Assembly (NCBI GenBank): GCA_020152595.1
Contig: JAIGNY010003269.1
Coordinates: 62,001 to 126,000 of the forward strand
Origin: Chiridota heheva
Lineage: Eukaryota > Echinodermata > Holothuroidea > Apodida > Chiridotidae
Length of the DNA stretch: 64,000 nt
Direction of reading: 5' to 3'
The position numbers and the translations under genes were made by a program. The notes under the pieces are model-generated. The model was not told the origin of the DNA, searched no databases, and worked only from the letters and a program-made list of their open reading frames with translations. This document shows positions 1 to 11,209 of the stretch, piece after piece (positions within the stretch are counted from its first letter, which is position 1; each line of letters starts with the position of its first letter).

Positions 1-762
1 ATGAGAAGCCTAACTCATAAAAACATAGAGTAGAACCAAAAATCATTGTTCTATCCCAAATATTAAGGAAGTTACAGCCATTTATCCGATTTTCAGGGTC
101 TGTGGTGGCCATCTTGGATGTGACCCAGTTTTAACTCACTTCCGGGGGGTCAGATAGTGATAGACTTTTTTCTTTTACTGAAAGCATCCAGCAGGTCCCA
201 AAACCACTGAAAAACCTTTTCTAGGAATTTGTTAGAGGTTGGGTGTTGTTTTCTCAAAAATTGATCCGCCTATAGAGTAAATAGAGCACAATATCAGATG
301 TAGAATCATCCTCCGAGTCTGCTTCAGGTAAAGAATGAAAAAGTACCTTTACCTTTGTATTCATGAATGCATTCAAGCAGCAATGTTGCTAAAGGCCAAT
401 TATTTTGTCAATATCAAGGAGCTGAAGCTGCATGGTCTGACATGAATTTATATCAATGTTTCATTTGGTCAAAATGCAAGTTCCACAAAGTATATGGATG
501 GCTTTACTTTAACTACAGATTTTACTGCTGATTAAATACAGATTGTTTTTCTAGTTCTTTTTCAAATAAAAAAAAAAAGTGTTTCAAAATTTGTTACGTA
601 CAGGTGTAGTTAAAAGTATAGTATTTTACATGAATATTTGCACCCACTACTGGCTGAAAAGGCACTCAAAACTCAGGATTGAATGAAATTTAGGCTACTT
701 GAGCAATATCTTTTGATTAAGATCATGGTCTTTCAAATACACTATAAGCAATTATGGGTAAG
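1..762. other. Non-coding stretch, no gene seen
   Basis: This AT-rich stretch has short open frames only and no motif I recognise on either strand. A run of about ten A residues lies near 570. I can support no gene or RNA here. Confidence 0.6.
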
Positions 763-927
763 CATAGGCAGGATTTGCCTAACAAAAGGGAGGGGGCGGG
801 AGGGACTCAAAAGTAGGGGAGCAGAATCATAAAATCATGCTAAGATGAAAACAAAACCACCATACAAAAGATGCAATTTCAGAAAGTGAGGGACAAGTGT
901 CCCTTGCTCCCCAAAATTCTGCCTATG
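763..927. mobile_element. Small MITE, CATAGG family, stand-alone copy
   Basis: The segment opens with CATAGGCAGGATTTGCCTA and closes with the inverted partner, AAATTCTGCCTATG. The arms match over about 14 bp. Its 165-bp length nearly equals the 166-bp copy at 22529-22694, and another copy lies at 61090-61295. The eight bases on each side agree only partly (TGGGTAAG and TAGGGAAT), so the target duplication here is decayed or absent. It has no coding capacity. Copies elsewhere have an 8-bp duplication, which suggests hAT-type mobilisation. Confidence 0.6.
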
Positions 928-1267
928 TAGGGAATTAAGTGAGTCCTTTTGGAAATGCAATTAGGAGTCATACTGCAATTCTAAATAGCATGTCAATGTG
1001 AAGCTCTGCATACCTGTTCAATTGAATCTTGGTAAAAACAATTGTGAATTTTGAAAAGCCCCAAAGGATTATTTCTTCTTCACATGTGATCATTTTTACA
1101 CCGTGGGAAAACTTTGAGAAAGGAGCTTTGGTAGGGGATCAACTTTACACAAATTTAAAGACTGCTTAAGTCTTTATGCTCTTTCTAAGCAATAATCAGA
1201 CATGGTGTCACTTCTCTCCCAGCTTCACCAAAATATACCAGGCTGGAATATGTGCTGCAGAGATAAC

Positions 1268-1353
1268 CATAATGAAATGCGTCCACGATCCCACAGCCCA
1301 CTGAGCAGGTCATAATGAAATGCGTCCACGATCCCAGAGCCCACTGAGCAGGT
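1268..1353. repeat. 43-bp tandem duplication (two copies)
   Basis: Two head-to-tail 43-bp copies start at 1268 and 1311 and differ at one base (CCCACAG against CCCAGAG). The near identity indicates a recent local duplication. No function is apparent. Confidence 0.9.
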
Positions 1354-2335
1354 ACGTCAGTCACATTACACACAAAGGTCAAGAGGTACTTCTACACATT
1401 ATCATATCAATTTTATGAATATCTTTATGAGAAGGTAACAATGGGGGTCCCCCTAAATAAATTTCACCCTTGTGGCTTTCTCGGCACTATAATTTCTGCA
1501 CAGTGTGATTGATTATAATGCAAGGTAATCATGTTTTCTTATTTATATGGAATCTACCTGGTTTAGCAGGTCCCTGGTTTACCATGTAATGTTATAACAT
1601 TTCTCTGTTTTAAGTCTTTCAAAATAACACAATGAAGTTGTGCAAGACTCTAAGCAATGTTAGTTCAAATACCATACAAGATATAGGATCCAAATTGTTT
1701 TGGTTTTTTCACACAATATATTTTCAACAATGTCAAATGGTGGCAGTCAGCTTTAAATGAGAATTTCGGAACTAATTCTTCCAGCTTGCAGAGTAGAGAA
1801 ACTTTTGAAAAATATATGACACCATCAGAGAGGAAAGGATAGAAAAAAGGCAAATTGAATTAAAGGAACACTCAGTCAAATGCAAGGTTGCAATATTCTG
1901 GAGTCTCTGGAATAATCAGACATATTTTATGGACATGATGGTAATGATCACCTTTGACATAAATGTTTAAATCAAGCATAATTCCAGAAAACAATGTTTT
2001 CTCAACAAAATGAAAACATTTTTTATAATATTGTGAAAATGTTATTATAATATCATTTTGTGTGGTGTAATATATTTTTTGTTTTTAACATTATTTGTTT
2101 TTAAGAACATAAAAATGATATGATAAAAATATTTTTGCATAATATGATATGAAAAATGTTATATTAAATGTTTTTACAACCACACATTTTGTTAATTGTA
2201 CAAACATTATAACACAAAATGTTGTGGTAAAATTTTGTAATGAACACTTAAACAACTCATGAAGCTTATTTAGAGACTTCCATAATATTCATCACAATTT
2301 TACTGCAGTGTCTTTAGATTTCTAGTTGTTATGCA
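1354..2335. other. Non-coding AT-rich stretch
   Basis: I see no coding, RNA or element signature here. Positions 2000-2260 are especially AT-rich, with repeated ATAATAT and ATTTTT words but no clean period. Confidence 0.6.
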
Positions 2336-2948
2336 CAGTGCATGGCACTGCCAGGGTTTGATATCGGAGGCACAAACCTTTTCGGCATGGGGTCAAGTTG
2401 TGGGGGTCCAAGGGGCCAATCCCATAGGAAACCTCGCATTTTCCAAGTTTTAGATGCCCCAAAAAGACTCTGAATGAGTGCAATACACATCTCTTGTAAC
2501 TAAATTAGGATGATTACAAACGATCTAATATACCAGCATATAATTTACAATGATACAGACTACCCCACCCCCATTAAAAAAGGTCAAAAATTGGGGTTCA
2601 ATATTGGGGAGCACAAACCTTTAGGGAATGGGGGCCCCTTGTGGGGTCTAAGGTCACTGGTGGGGTCCTGGGGGCAAAGCCCCTGCATTTTCCAAGTTTT
2701 AGATACCCCAAAAGACTCTTGATTGTGCAATACACAGCTTTTTTAACTAAAGTAGGATGACTACAAACGATCTAGCATAGCACCATTTATTTTTGCAATA
2801 ATACAGACTATACCCCCTTCACTATTATGCCCCCCCCCCCTCCCATTTAAAAAAGATCAGAAATAGTCATTTTGGACAAAATGAAAATGTTCACATTTTA
2901 TAGGGGGGGGCACGTCACCTTCCCCCAACCCCCGTGACGGTGCCACTG
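2336..2948. mobile_element. hAT-like non-autonomous element with perfect 8-bp target duplication
   Basis: The element begins CAGTGCATGGCACTG and ends with the inverted GGTGCCACTG. It is flanked by identical 8-bp direct repeats, GTTATGCA, at 2328-2335 and 2949-2956. An 8-bp duplication and CAGNG ends fit the hAT superfamily. The interior has no transposase. It holds two diverged tandem copies of about 240-248 bp (words CACAAACCTT at 2371 and 2611; ACAAACGATCTA near 2517 and 2765), then C-rich and G-rich runs. Inference: a MITE-like hAT derivative that suffered an internal duplication. Confidence 0.75.
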
Positions 2949-3234
2949 GTTATGCATTAAACAGGTGTATCTGAGTTCTAAGATGTAAAAGATATCGAAC
3001 AATGAAACCAGTAGAAGAATAAGAGCAGAAGTGTATTTATTGATGTGTAATTAGACTCCCTGCCAAAGGATACAACACTATCATCCTTTTCAAAGTAAAT
3101 GAAAGGATGATACAAAGACTGACAAGCAAACCCCTACTTTATTCATGACTAATATATGCTGGTGAAACCCCAATATGTGCTGGCACAACTTACATCATAA
3201 AAGACAGTAGGCCTATAACCAGGGATATACCTGC
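2949..3234. other. Non-coding spacer
   Basis: This is sequence between the hAT-like element and the THAP-bearing repeat. No feature is recognised. Confidence 0.5.
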
Positions 3235-3864
3235 TACAGAGGGATTTCATCACGTGACTCTATTCAACTGGACTCCATTTTGCAGGGCAGCGGCGGCGTT
3301 GCGTTTCAGGCATCTTCACACAGCTGCAGTCACATCACACGTACAACAAACATTCTAGCCTACCAGTACCAGTTCAGCGAATTCTACTGATTGCAGTTTT
3401 TTTTTCTCGCTTCCGATTTTACTTCATATTTTCCTTAAGTTTTATATTTTCACTGGGTATACGAAGAGTAACTTTAACGTTAACACCATCTGATTGTTCG
3501 TTATACTCAGACAAATTAAGCCTACATACCTGATATAAAGTGCTTGCTGCAAATCCTAGTGTGTAAGGCCTACCGTAGCTTGAAAGACATTGCATCGTAC
3601 AGCAGAAAACACTTCGAACAGCAATCAATATTAGATGGAAATCGAGAAAATGTCTTTTTATTCCCCCGCACACATATATTAGAACAACCAACGGCACAGT
3701 AAGATTCCAGCATAATTATCTTACAGAAATAATCTGATATAACAACATGCAAACGTATGTAAGTCAAATTAAACGTACAGCAGACAACAGTGGTTTTTCC
3801 CAACAAAATGGCGATGTAAACAAAGTCACATGGACTCGTGACGTCAGCAAAAACACCCTTATAC
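3235..3864 (-). mobile_element. THAP-bearing repeat, left copy of an inverted pair
   Basis: Reverse-complemented, this 630-bp segment aligns along its length with 5140-5709. Shared blocks include the inner end (AACACCCTTATA), a TGACGTCA box followed by ATGTAAACAAAGTCA, a THAP-coding stretch, and the outer end (GAAATCCCTCT). The two ends of a copy are only weakly inverted with respect to each other (TATAAGGG against TATAGAGGG), so I cannot define true TIRs. THAP domains are the DNA-binding domains of P-element and Kolobok-type transposases. The copy is probably the 5' part of such a transposon. The orientation is inside-out: coding reads away from the centre of the pair. Confidence 0.6.
3590..3713 (-). 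pseudogene. THAP-domain N-terminal remnant (transposase-type)
   Basis: The minus-strand frame from an ATG at 3713 shows the first half of a C2CH THAP zinc finger: an early Cys, a GCSN motif, then a TFSRFPS motif where THAP domains have a conserved phenylalanine-proline. The second half is degenerate and the frame is lost toward 3590. A TGACGTCA-containing upstream region lies at 3835-3850. The plus-strand partner at 5291 carries the matching second half (ICSEHF). Family knowledge places THAP at the N-terminus of P/Kolobok transposases. No catalytic region is present. A host THAP gene is less likely because the repeat is duplicated in inverted form. Confidence 0.6.
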
Positions 3865-5139
3865 GTAATAAATTCTCAGTGAAAATTATTACTGCAATGT
3901 TGAAAATTTTGATGTGTTTGGGATATGGAATGTTGCAAAGTAAGACTTTATTGCACAATTACTTCCTATTCAGCTTCTATTTTATAAATGTGCCAGCTGT
4001 AGCTCTAGAGATGTTACCACACTCTAGCATTTCAATTCTAAAAGAAACTTGGTCTCTTCACATTTAAGTGAAGCATACCATGGTTAATGTAATGCTATAA
4101 TAAATACATGTACTATTACATCAGTGTCCTTACCCTTACTCTTTTATTGTTCTGATCATAAGTTATGACTGACACATTATATCAGTTTATCACTATAGAG
4201 CTGACACACAATCATTAAGCGACATGTGACAAAGGAAACAAGAATAACGTATAGTGACAGAATAAATTCAAACCTTGATTATGACAGAAATAGAAATGTA
4301 ACTAAGAAACTAAAAGCAATTTAACTCGATCGACTACTGTGCTGCTAAATTGCCAACCTCTTTTGAATAGGATACGTTCCACGTAAGATAAACAGAACAC
4401 TACGTGCATGAATCTGATTTTCATACCTGACATTGAGTCATTTGTTCCATGGTGGTGATAAAGGGTTGAAGTGAATCAGTAATATGCTAAATGGCTTTTT
4501 AAACGAGCATGAGTTTTTATATTTTTATTATGGTTAGTATATGGAAAAACAGGCTGAGCATTCGCATATCAAAATATATGGTCTTGTGCTAATCATTCAA
4601 AAAAAGAGACGTTACACTTTAATACATAACTGTAGCGCAACTACCAGCACCCACTTATGTGCGCATATAGTACCCCAAAGAGCCCCTCACTTATGTGCGC
4701 ATATAGTACCCCAAAGAGCCCCTCACTTATGTGCGCATATAGTACCCCAAAGAGCCCCTCACTTATGTGCGCATATAGTACCCCAAAGAGCCCCTCACTT
4801 ATGTGCGCATATAGTACCCCAAAGAGCCCCTCCAGCTACTACGTTTTCTTCTTATTTTTTTACAATACACCACAGACGACGTACAAGAGTTTTAAATAGT
4901 ATGGTATATGGTACTTAGATTTTCCTTTTGTATTCAGTATACTGATTATAGAGCATGGTAGAAGCTATGAGATCAAACAAGAGCCTAACAAAACCTAGGC
5001 TTGCACAATCAGTCCTATCTCTGAGTGTTCTCACTTTCTCTTCCATTTCCAATTCTAAGCGTTTTATTCAACAATCTGCAACAAAAGAAAAAGGTTGTTA
5101 AAGAAGGGTGATTAGTACCATGTAAACATCCTAGTGTCT
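3865..5139. other. Spacer between inverted THAP copies
   Basis: About 1.27 kb separates the inner ends of the two inverted copies. It contains the 36-bp tandem repeat at 4652-4831 and otherwise unrecognised AT-rich DNA. No transposase catalytic domain is visible, so the pair does not bracket an autonomous element. Confidence 0.6.
4652..4831. repeat. 36-bp minisatellite, five identical copies
   Basis: Five perfect head-to-tail 36-bp units start at 4652, 4688, 4724, 4760 and 4796, each with CACTTATGTGCGCATATAG followed by TACCCCAAAGAGCCCCT. There are no spacers, so it is not a CRISPR array. The unit length is a multiple of three, which keeps frames open and creates an artefactual repeat protein. 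Confidence 0.95.
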
Positions 5140-5709
5140 GTATAAGGGTGTTACAGCTGACGTCACAAGGTTACATGACTTTGTTTACATCGCTATTTTG
5201 TTGGACAATACCACTGTCGTCTGCTGTACACTTAATTAGACTTACAAACGTTTGTATGTTGTTAAATAAGATTATTTTTGTAAGACAATTATGCCAGAAT
5301 CTTGCTGTGCCACTGGTTGCACTATAATAGATAATATAAAAAGACATTTTTTCGTTTTCCATCTGATCCTACAACGTTCAAAGTAGGTTTCTGCTGTACG
5401 ATGCAACGGATTCAACCTAAGGTTCACACTAAGATTTGCAGCGAGCACTTTCAGGTAGTATGTAGGTTTTGTCTGAGTATAATGAACAATCAGCTGGCAT
5501 TAACGTTATCGTATACCCGGTGAAAATATCAGGTAGTACCTGGTAGTAAAATTTGCTGAACTGTTACTGGTAGGTTAGCATGTAGTATGTTTGTTGTACG
5601 TGTGATGTGACTGAGCTGTGTGAAGACACGTGAAATGCAATGACAACGCTGCCCTGCAAAATAGAGTCCGCCAGTTGAGTTAGAGTCACATAATGAAATC
5701 CCTCTATAA
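5140..5709 (+). mobile_element. THAP-bearing repeat, right copy of an inverted pair
   Basis: This is the partner of 3235-3864 in opposite orientation. It runs from TATAAGGGTGTTACAGCTGACGTCAC at the inner end to GAAATCCCTCTATA at the outer end, with small indels relative to the left copy. It holds a THAP remnant (5291-5454) followed by a plausible 5' splice site. No target duplication could be assigned with confidence. Confidence 0.6.
5291..5454 (+). pseudogene. THAP-domain first-exon remnant
   Basis: The frame starting at 5291 begins MPESCCATGC, the classic THAP opening, and continues to an FxFH stretch. After an in-frame stop near 5384 and a frameshift, another frame gives the second THAP hallmark, ICSEHF, at 5434-5451. 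It is followed directly by CAG then GTAGTATG, a good 5' splice donor. This fits a first exon encoding the THAP finger of a P/Kolobok-type transposase. Stops and shifts make it non-functional. Downstream exons are absent before the repeat ends at about 5709. Confidence 0.65.
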
Positions 5710-7073
5710 CGATGTAAAGGTTAACAGATCGACAATGTTTATTCTCTATCATAGACTATTTGTGATTTGTATATATTGACAGTGGTATAAACCAATTGAT
5801 AGAGCTTAAACTTAACTGTTGACCATGAAGGTTGATCAAATACTTCATCGATCATCAAAGCATGTTCTACCCCAATTATCACATGCGTATTGTAAGAGGC
5901 GCAGAACAGAAAAATATTCATGCACAGCTATGCACTTACAATGCTTTCAAATAGTTCATTTTCATAACGTAAGACATCAACATTTTGTTCGATATTTGCC
6001 AGATACTGTAGATTGTTCCAAATTATTAGTTACACTGTATACAAATAATTGTTGTAATAAAAATAATGATACTCTGGCCTCATGTTAATGTTGACGCTAT
6101 ACATAAATAAGCATTTGCTAAACTGTATGAAAAGCTGAAAGAAGGAATGGGAAAATTTACTTATAATTTTCAATCGAATTATATGTTTTACCATATATTT
6201 TTACTGATTCTTCAGTGCTCAAATAATACCACAATTACAACAAGAAAATGCCAATTTTAACATTTTCTTTTTCATACTATTGATAGCACTGCAAGCACCT
6301 ACCATTACATAAGTACAAATTGTCATACTATATCTTCTTTAATATATATGCTGCACTTAAATTTCAAATTAAAATGAGATTTCTGTGACCAAAGAAAAAA
6401 AACATGTTTGCACCAAATGTGTGATGTCCTTTTATCTCCAAAACAACTCCATCGACATGTCAATAAGTTGTAAATATAATTACATGTTTGAGAACTTGCC
6501 CTTTCAATATAATCTGTCCATTTGCATCCCATAACACTTTTTAATAATGTCCAAGAGCAATGTTCTCTTGAAGAGGAGGCTTACAGAATTCCAAGTCGAT
6601 TAGGCAAACACAGAATGCAGACTGAATTCTTTTCCCTTACTTTATTGGTAAATTTAAGCAAAAGAATGATCAAGCTCTGCCATTCTTATGATGGGGATCA
6701 AGTTTAGGAAAAGAGCAATTTTAAATCTTTAATCCACGCTTTATATACTCTGATGAAGAAAACAAGAATTTGGCACAAAAGAATTATTTGATGAAAAGAA
6801 TTTGGAAAAACAATTGTCTAACGAAGTTGTTACATTCAAAACTGAATTTGTAAAATGTCTATGGCCAAAAAAACAAAATATTTGAAAGGCTAGCTACTTG
6901 CCTTGAAAGACAGGAATAGAAACACCAAAGTGATTATTAACAAAAAATATTGGCCTTAATTGGTGAGAGCACCAGAGCTGGTCCTGTAACCTCACATTTT
7001 GGCAGTGCCCTATTTAGTGATAAAAAGTATCCTTCCATTATCTGGAAGGATATTTTTATTTTTATTCCATCAT
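5710..7073. other. Non-coding stretch, no gene seen
   Basis: This AT-rich DNA has open frames of at most about 90 codons and no domain I recognise. No repeat family seen elsewhere in the window appears here. Confidence 0.5.
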
Positions 7074-7445
7074 TGTTGCAGAAAGCGCTGTTGCAGAAAC
7101 TGCTGCTGCAGGGACCGCTGTTGTAGTGACCGCTGTTGCAGGGACCGCTGTTGCAGGGACCGCTGTTGCAGGGACCGCTGTTGCAGGGACCGCTGTTGCA
7201 GAGACCGCTGTTGCAGGGACCGCTGTTACAGGGACCGCTGTTGCAGGGACCGCTATTGCAGAGACCGCTGTTGCAGGGACCGCTGTTACAGGGACCGCTG
7301 TTGCAGGGATCGCTATTGCAGAGACCGCTGTTGCAGGGACCGCTGTTACAGGGACCGCTGTTGCAGGGACCGCTATTGCAGAGACCGCTGTTGCAGGGAC
7401 CGCTGTTGCAGGGACCGCTGTTGTAGGGACCGCTATTGCAGGGAA
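7074..7445. repeat. 15-bp minisatellite with 60-bp higher-order units
   Basis: About 24 copies of a 15-bp unit, CTGTTGCAGGGACCG, lie here. From about 7199 to 7438 the variants repeat in blocks of four units: the 60-bp super-unit carries GAGACC, GTTACA and CTATTG variants in fixed order and recurs four times. Neither strand has stops in several frames, giving artefactual 130-175-codon frames of Cys/Asn/Ser/Gly or Ala/Thr/Val repeats. I do not call these genes. Confidence 0.95.
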
Positions 7446-7589
7446 GTTGTTGGTTATCATTCACAAAACAAATTACATTATGCTAAAATTTGAAAAACAG
7501 GGAAAAATATTTTCACAGTAACCTAAATACATATATACATGCACATGATGACATTTATATAAGGCACCATTTTCCCAGGTGTTATAAAG

Positions 7590-7945
7590 CACCCAGAATG
7601 TTGCAACACAGTCCAGATCAACATGTATGAGGGGAGCAGCAGCAGAAAATGAACCAGCTTTAGTATTGATGCAATGCTCAGCCAGGAAGTTCCCTGAAGA
7701 GCAAAGGGAACGCAATGGGACAGAAAGTTGCAGACTGGCAGAAATATATGATAAGGTTACTGATGAATGAGGGATTTATAGACAAGAAGACAAATTTAGA
7801 AATCAACTCGTTGAGACACAGGAAGCCAATGCAATTCATTGAGCAGAGGTGAGGCATGATCACGACGATGTTTCCCAAAGATAGGCTTGGCTGCTTTATT
7901 TTGCAGTTTCTGCAGACGATTTGCATTCTTCTTTGTAATACCTTT
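7590..7945 (-). pseudogene. CR1/L2-like non-LTR reverse transcriptase, C-terminal fragment
   Basis: Read on the minus strand from about 7930, the frame gives LQKLQNKAAKPIF, then HASPLLNELHWLPV and QRVDF. These form the conserved segment after the reverse transcriptase core of CR1/L2/Rex-type retrotransposons. A frameshift follows, and a SFSAAAP motif (normally before LWN) appears near 7640. The catalytic FADD region is absent, so the copy is 5'-truncated, as is usual for target-primed reverse transcription. The 3' side runs toward the 7.1-7.4 kb minisatellite. It is a dead retrotransposon tail, not a host gene. Confidence 0.7.
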
Positions 7946-9325
7946 TAATAAAAATTACGGTAGTTAAGTTGTAATGAAATTAGAGATCACACAACTGAGT
8001 GACAGGTGTCTTTATCTATGTTAGGGTGAATCTTGTCAATATTCCTGAAATGGAAGTTGATGGTTTTACTAAGTTGTGTTACATGAACCAATACCTGAAC
8101 CCATAATAGTTGTGTAACCTATACCATACATTACATAGCCGACAATCCTTAAGAGGGGTAATATCATGTCTCCCTGATATTGTTGAAGGGGACGAATATT
8201 CTAATATCCCAAACCAACAATTTTCTGAAATTGACAGCAATTCTGTAACTCCAGTATCTGAAAATCAGATGAAAATTCAGCAATATTTTGCATTGTTAAA
8301 GTTAAAGTCTACATCAGTCAAAATATTAAGATTGGCAATCAAATTTCATCAAAGTATTAACATTATGTTCCCACCCAAAACATTAACATTATGTATCGAC
8401 CCGATCTGCCTTTACCTGCATATATACACAGAATATCAGTACCATATGCAGTGGGAAACCTAACAGGGGAAAATAATCCAACTCACTCAAAAAAGTTCTT
8501 TGGAAGTCATCCTTAATTTTTATTTCATGAAAATAAACAAAAATGTCCACAAAAAAAAAAAAAAGTTTCAGATATTGCATATAACTCACATGAAATAACT
8601 TTAAAATATAATGAAGAAGTACTATCAGTTGTGATCCTACAATTTCATATCCAATGTCACATCAGGGAGTTGTCATCATTAATGCTTATATCTTTCCATT
8701 TTCCATATTGTTCCTGTTGTTTACAGTTTGCGAGTCATCATGTCATACAGATGCATTCCAAAATACATCAGGAGAATCTTAATCTCCTGATAATAAAAGA
8801 CTTTTAATTAGCATATATCGCAAGCCACCATAAACTGAAAGTCATAGTTTAAACTTCTGACTACTTCTTGTACTTTTTCTTCATTTCAAATTATACAGAC
8901 CATCAGTCACAGGTGATTCTAACATTATAATAAAGAGGTACCGGTCTCTACTCATTGAAATATCAGAAAGGTTGACAGTGTAAAACGAAGGAATCTTTAA
9001 ACCATCGATGAGTAGATATTGCCTGATTCAAGCAGTGTGCCAGTATGAGTCACCCCCGATGCAAGAAAATTAGGGTAAACAGCAGTGAAGCATTGTGCAT
9101 ACTCCTGCTGTGAGACTGTGAAGTCTCTGAAATACAGACTGTAGGGAGATGGCTGTCTGAAGACTTGACTGCTACCTAAGTACTATATCAGAGAATTCAT
9201 TCAAATTTTTGAAACCTTCTTATATCTGCAATATGGCATGCATACTTCTTTCTTCAAATTTGATATGACCAGGTAGCTATATTATAGGCCTATATTGCTC
9301 AAGTTGGTTTAACTTGTTGCATAAA
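7946..9325. other. Non-coding stretch, no gene seen
   Basis: A 117-codon plus-strand frame at 8110-8463 shows no recognisable domain, and its composition does not differ from its surroundings. An A-run lies near 8550. I can support no feature. Confidence 0.5.
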
Positions 9326-10130
9326 TAGGGGCGGCACGACCAGGGGGAGAGGGGTAATGGGGTATTTACCCTCCAACATTTTGCAAAGTGAGAAATATAT
9401 GTTAAAGAATTAGACAACATTTTGAAAGAAATCTCTCTCTTACTAAATATCTCCAACTTATTTCTAAATTTGCCAATTCTTCCACATCCTTTAATCTGCA
9501 TCCCTGGTTTTGTTCGCATTTATAGACCAAAATGTGGTGTAAATAAAACCTTTGGAATTGTGTTTTTTCCGTTCTTCTTATGTGATTGTTAGAAAATGTA
9601 CACATTCTTGTAGTATGCATGACTGATTATTTAATTTTATAAACAGTGTTTATGAATAATTCATATTCTAAGCATAAAATGACGGTCTTCAGATTTACTT
9701 GTTTACCTTTCTCTCCAAACAAAAACTGATGGATCCGGTGATCGATACACCCTGAACTTTTCTTTTGGTCATGGACTTATGGGCGATTTCCCAGTCCGAC
9801 TTGTGCCGATTCATATCAAGTTTCCTAAATAAAAACATGCAATATTTCTACCCCAAACATTCCACATGTTCATCAAATTTAAGCAGGTTTTTGGATTTTC
9901 AACTGCCCCAAATCCAGGAGCTTCCGTGGGCTTTGCCCCCTGGACCTCTACCGAGGCTCTGCCTCTGGCCCCAGGTGGACCCTAGGAAGTCATCCACCCC
10001 TGGACCCCACACCAATTGAGTGCATGCTGTGCATGCGCAATGCCGCTAAGGCGGCACATCGATTGTCTATATATTAAGATAACCATCAACAATTTTACTC
10101 CCCAATCAAAAATATGTCACGCCGCCCCTG
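9326..10130. mobile_element. Probable decayed hAT-like element (GGGGCGGC ends)
   Basis: The left end reads TAGGGGCGGCACGACCAGGG, and the right end CACGCCGCCCCTG is its inverted partner. The likely ancestral terminus is CAGGGGCGGC. The interior has a C-rich block (9900-10010) with CCCCCTGGACC-type words typical of invertebrate hAT derivatives. No 8-bp target duplication is evident (TGCATAAA against ATTAATGA), so these ends may belong to different insertions. There is no transposase. Confidence 0.4.
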
Positions 10131-10463
10131 ATTAATGAAATTTGTTGAACTAATTGTTGAATTTCATTGATTCTACTCTAAACATAAATTCTGAAAAATG
10201 CATGTCAGACATACTGACCTCATTTAATTGAAAGAAATGCAGTTCCAATCCAGTCTTTACATAATAATACTAATTCAAGACGATAGTCAACTTACTAAAC
10301 ATACTGTTTCCATATTTCGGTTTTAAAATAGTTTGCTTTCAAATCACTTTAATATTGATTTGAATGTGGAATTAACATAGGTTGATCCCCTTTTAGGTAA
10401 ACTTCTTCATTTCACAACAGTATCAAGGATAATGAAACACAGGGTCATAATTCTAATCCACAA
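10131..10463. other. Non-coding stretch
   Basis: This is AT-rich sequence without recognisable content. Confidence 0.5.
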
Positions 10464-10742
10464 AGTAGGGGACTAGGGATGGGGGTGAGGGAAACTAGGG
10501 ATGGGGATGAGGGGGACTAGGGATGTGGGGTGAGAGGGCTATGGATGGGGATGAGGGGACTAGGGATGGGGGTGAGGGACTAGGGATGGGGGTAAGGGGA
10601 CTAGAGATGGGGGTGAGGGGACTAGGGATGGGGGTGAGGTGGACTAGGGATGGGGGTGGGGGCTAGGGATGGGGGGTGAGGGGGCTAGGGATGGGGTGAG
10701 GGGATTAGGGATGGGGTGAGGGGACTAGGGATGGGGGTGAGT
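10464..10742. repeat. G-rich minisatellite, about 20-22-bp unit
   Basis: About 13 imperfect copies of a CTAGGGATGGGGGTGAGGGGA-like unit lie here. Length varies in the G-runs. Each unit holds three or more G-tracts, so the plus strand can in principle form G-quadruplexes. No coding is involved. Confidence 0.9.
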
Positions 10743-11206
10743 GCCTACGTAGAATACCATGCACTGTACAAGAACATCCCCATCTATTCATGTACCTTGC
10801 AGTATAATTTAGATAAGATAAAAATGAGAAGATAGTTTCAGAAAATGCATGGAAATTGTTGCACATGTGACAATTACACACTGTTGAACTTACTGCACAA
10901 CTCAAATCTTTGAAATGTAATGACACCTACCCAGAATAAGACATTTTGCACTTATTTGTAAGTGTCACATAAATGCAATGATTTACAGGAATATTTCAAA
11001 TGCGCTGCCTAAGCTTTGCTCAAAAAGATAATTTATCCTAATGTGAATTTTACATTCAAAATAGCAAAGTATTATTATCATCACCCATGCAAATCCTTGT
11101 CCTTGAAATGTACTTTGAGTACATTAATCTGCACTCATGCTCCTACAAAATTTCTTCATACACAAAAACAGCAGCAGCAACTCAAAATCTATTGAAAATG
11201 ATATAG
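10743..11206. other. Non-coding stretch
   Basis: No recognisable feature lies here. It directly flanks the Academ-like transposon, and its last three bases before the element (TAC, 11207-11209) form the left target-site copy. Confidence 0.5.
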
Positions 11207-11209
11207 TAC

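Noticed and set aside
1840-1880. TTAA followed by AGGAACACTCAGTC as a TTAA-element end
   Set aside because: I could not find an inverted partner next to a second TTAA.
3747-4067. 106-codon plus-strand frame
   Set aside because: It runs antisense through the upstream part of the THAP-bearing repeat and out of it, with no domain.
4652-4831. Possible CRISPR array (five 36-bp repeats)
   Set aside because: Repeats are directly adjacent with no spacers, and the context is eukaryotic.
4541-4918. 125-codon frame with repeated HLCAHIVPQRAP segments
   Set aside because: It is only the translation of the 36-bp minisatellite, whose length is a multiple of three. There is no domain or start context.
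6937-7521. Cys/Asn/Ser/Gly and Ala/Thr/Val repeat proteins
   Set aside because: Several frames on both strands of a 15-bp minisatellite are open at once, as expected from a stop-free unit rather than a gene.
8110-8463. 117-codon frame with ordinary amino-acid composition
   Set aside because: There is no recognisable domain, no splice-site support and no second evidence. Length alone is not enough in AT-rich DNA.
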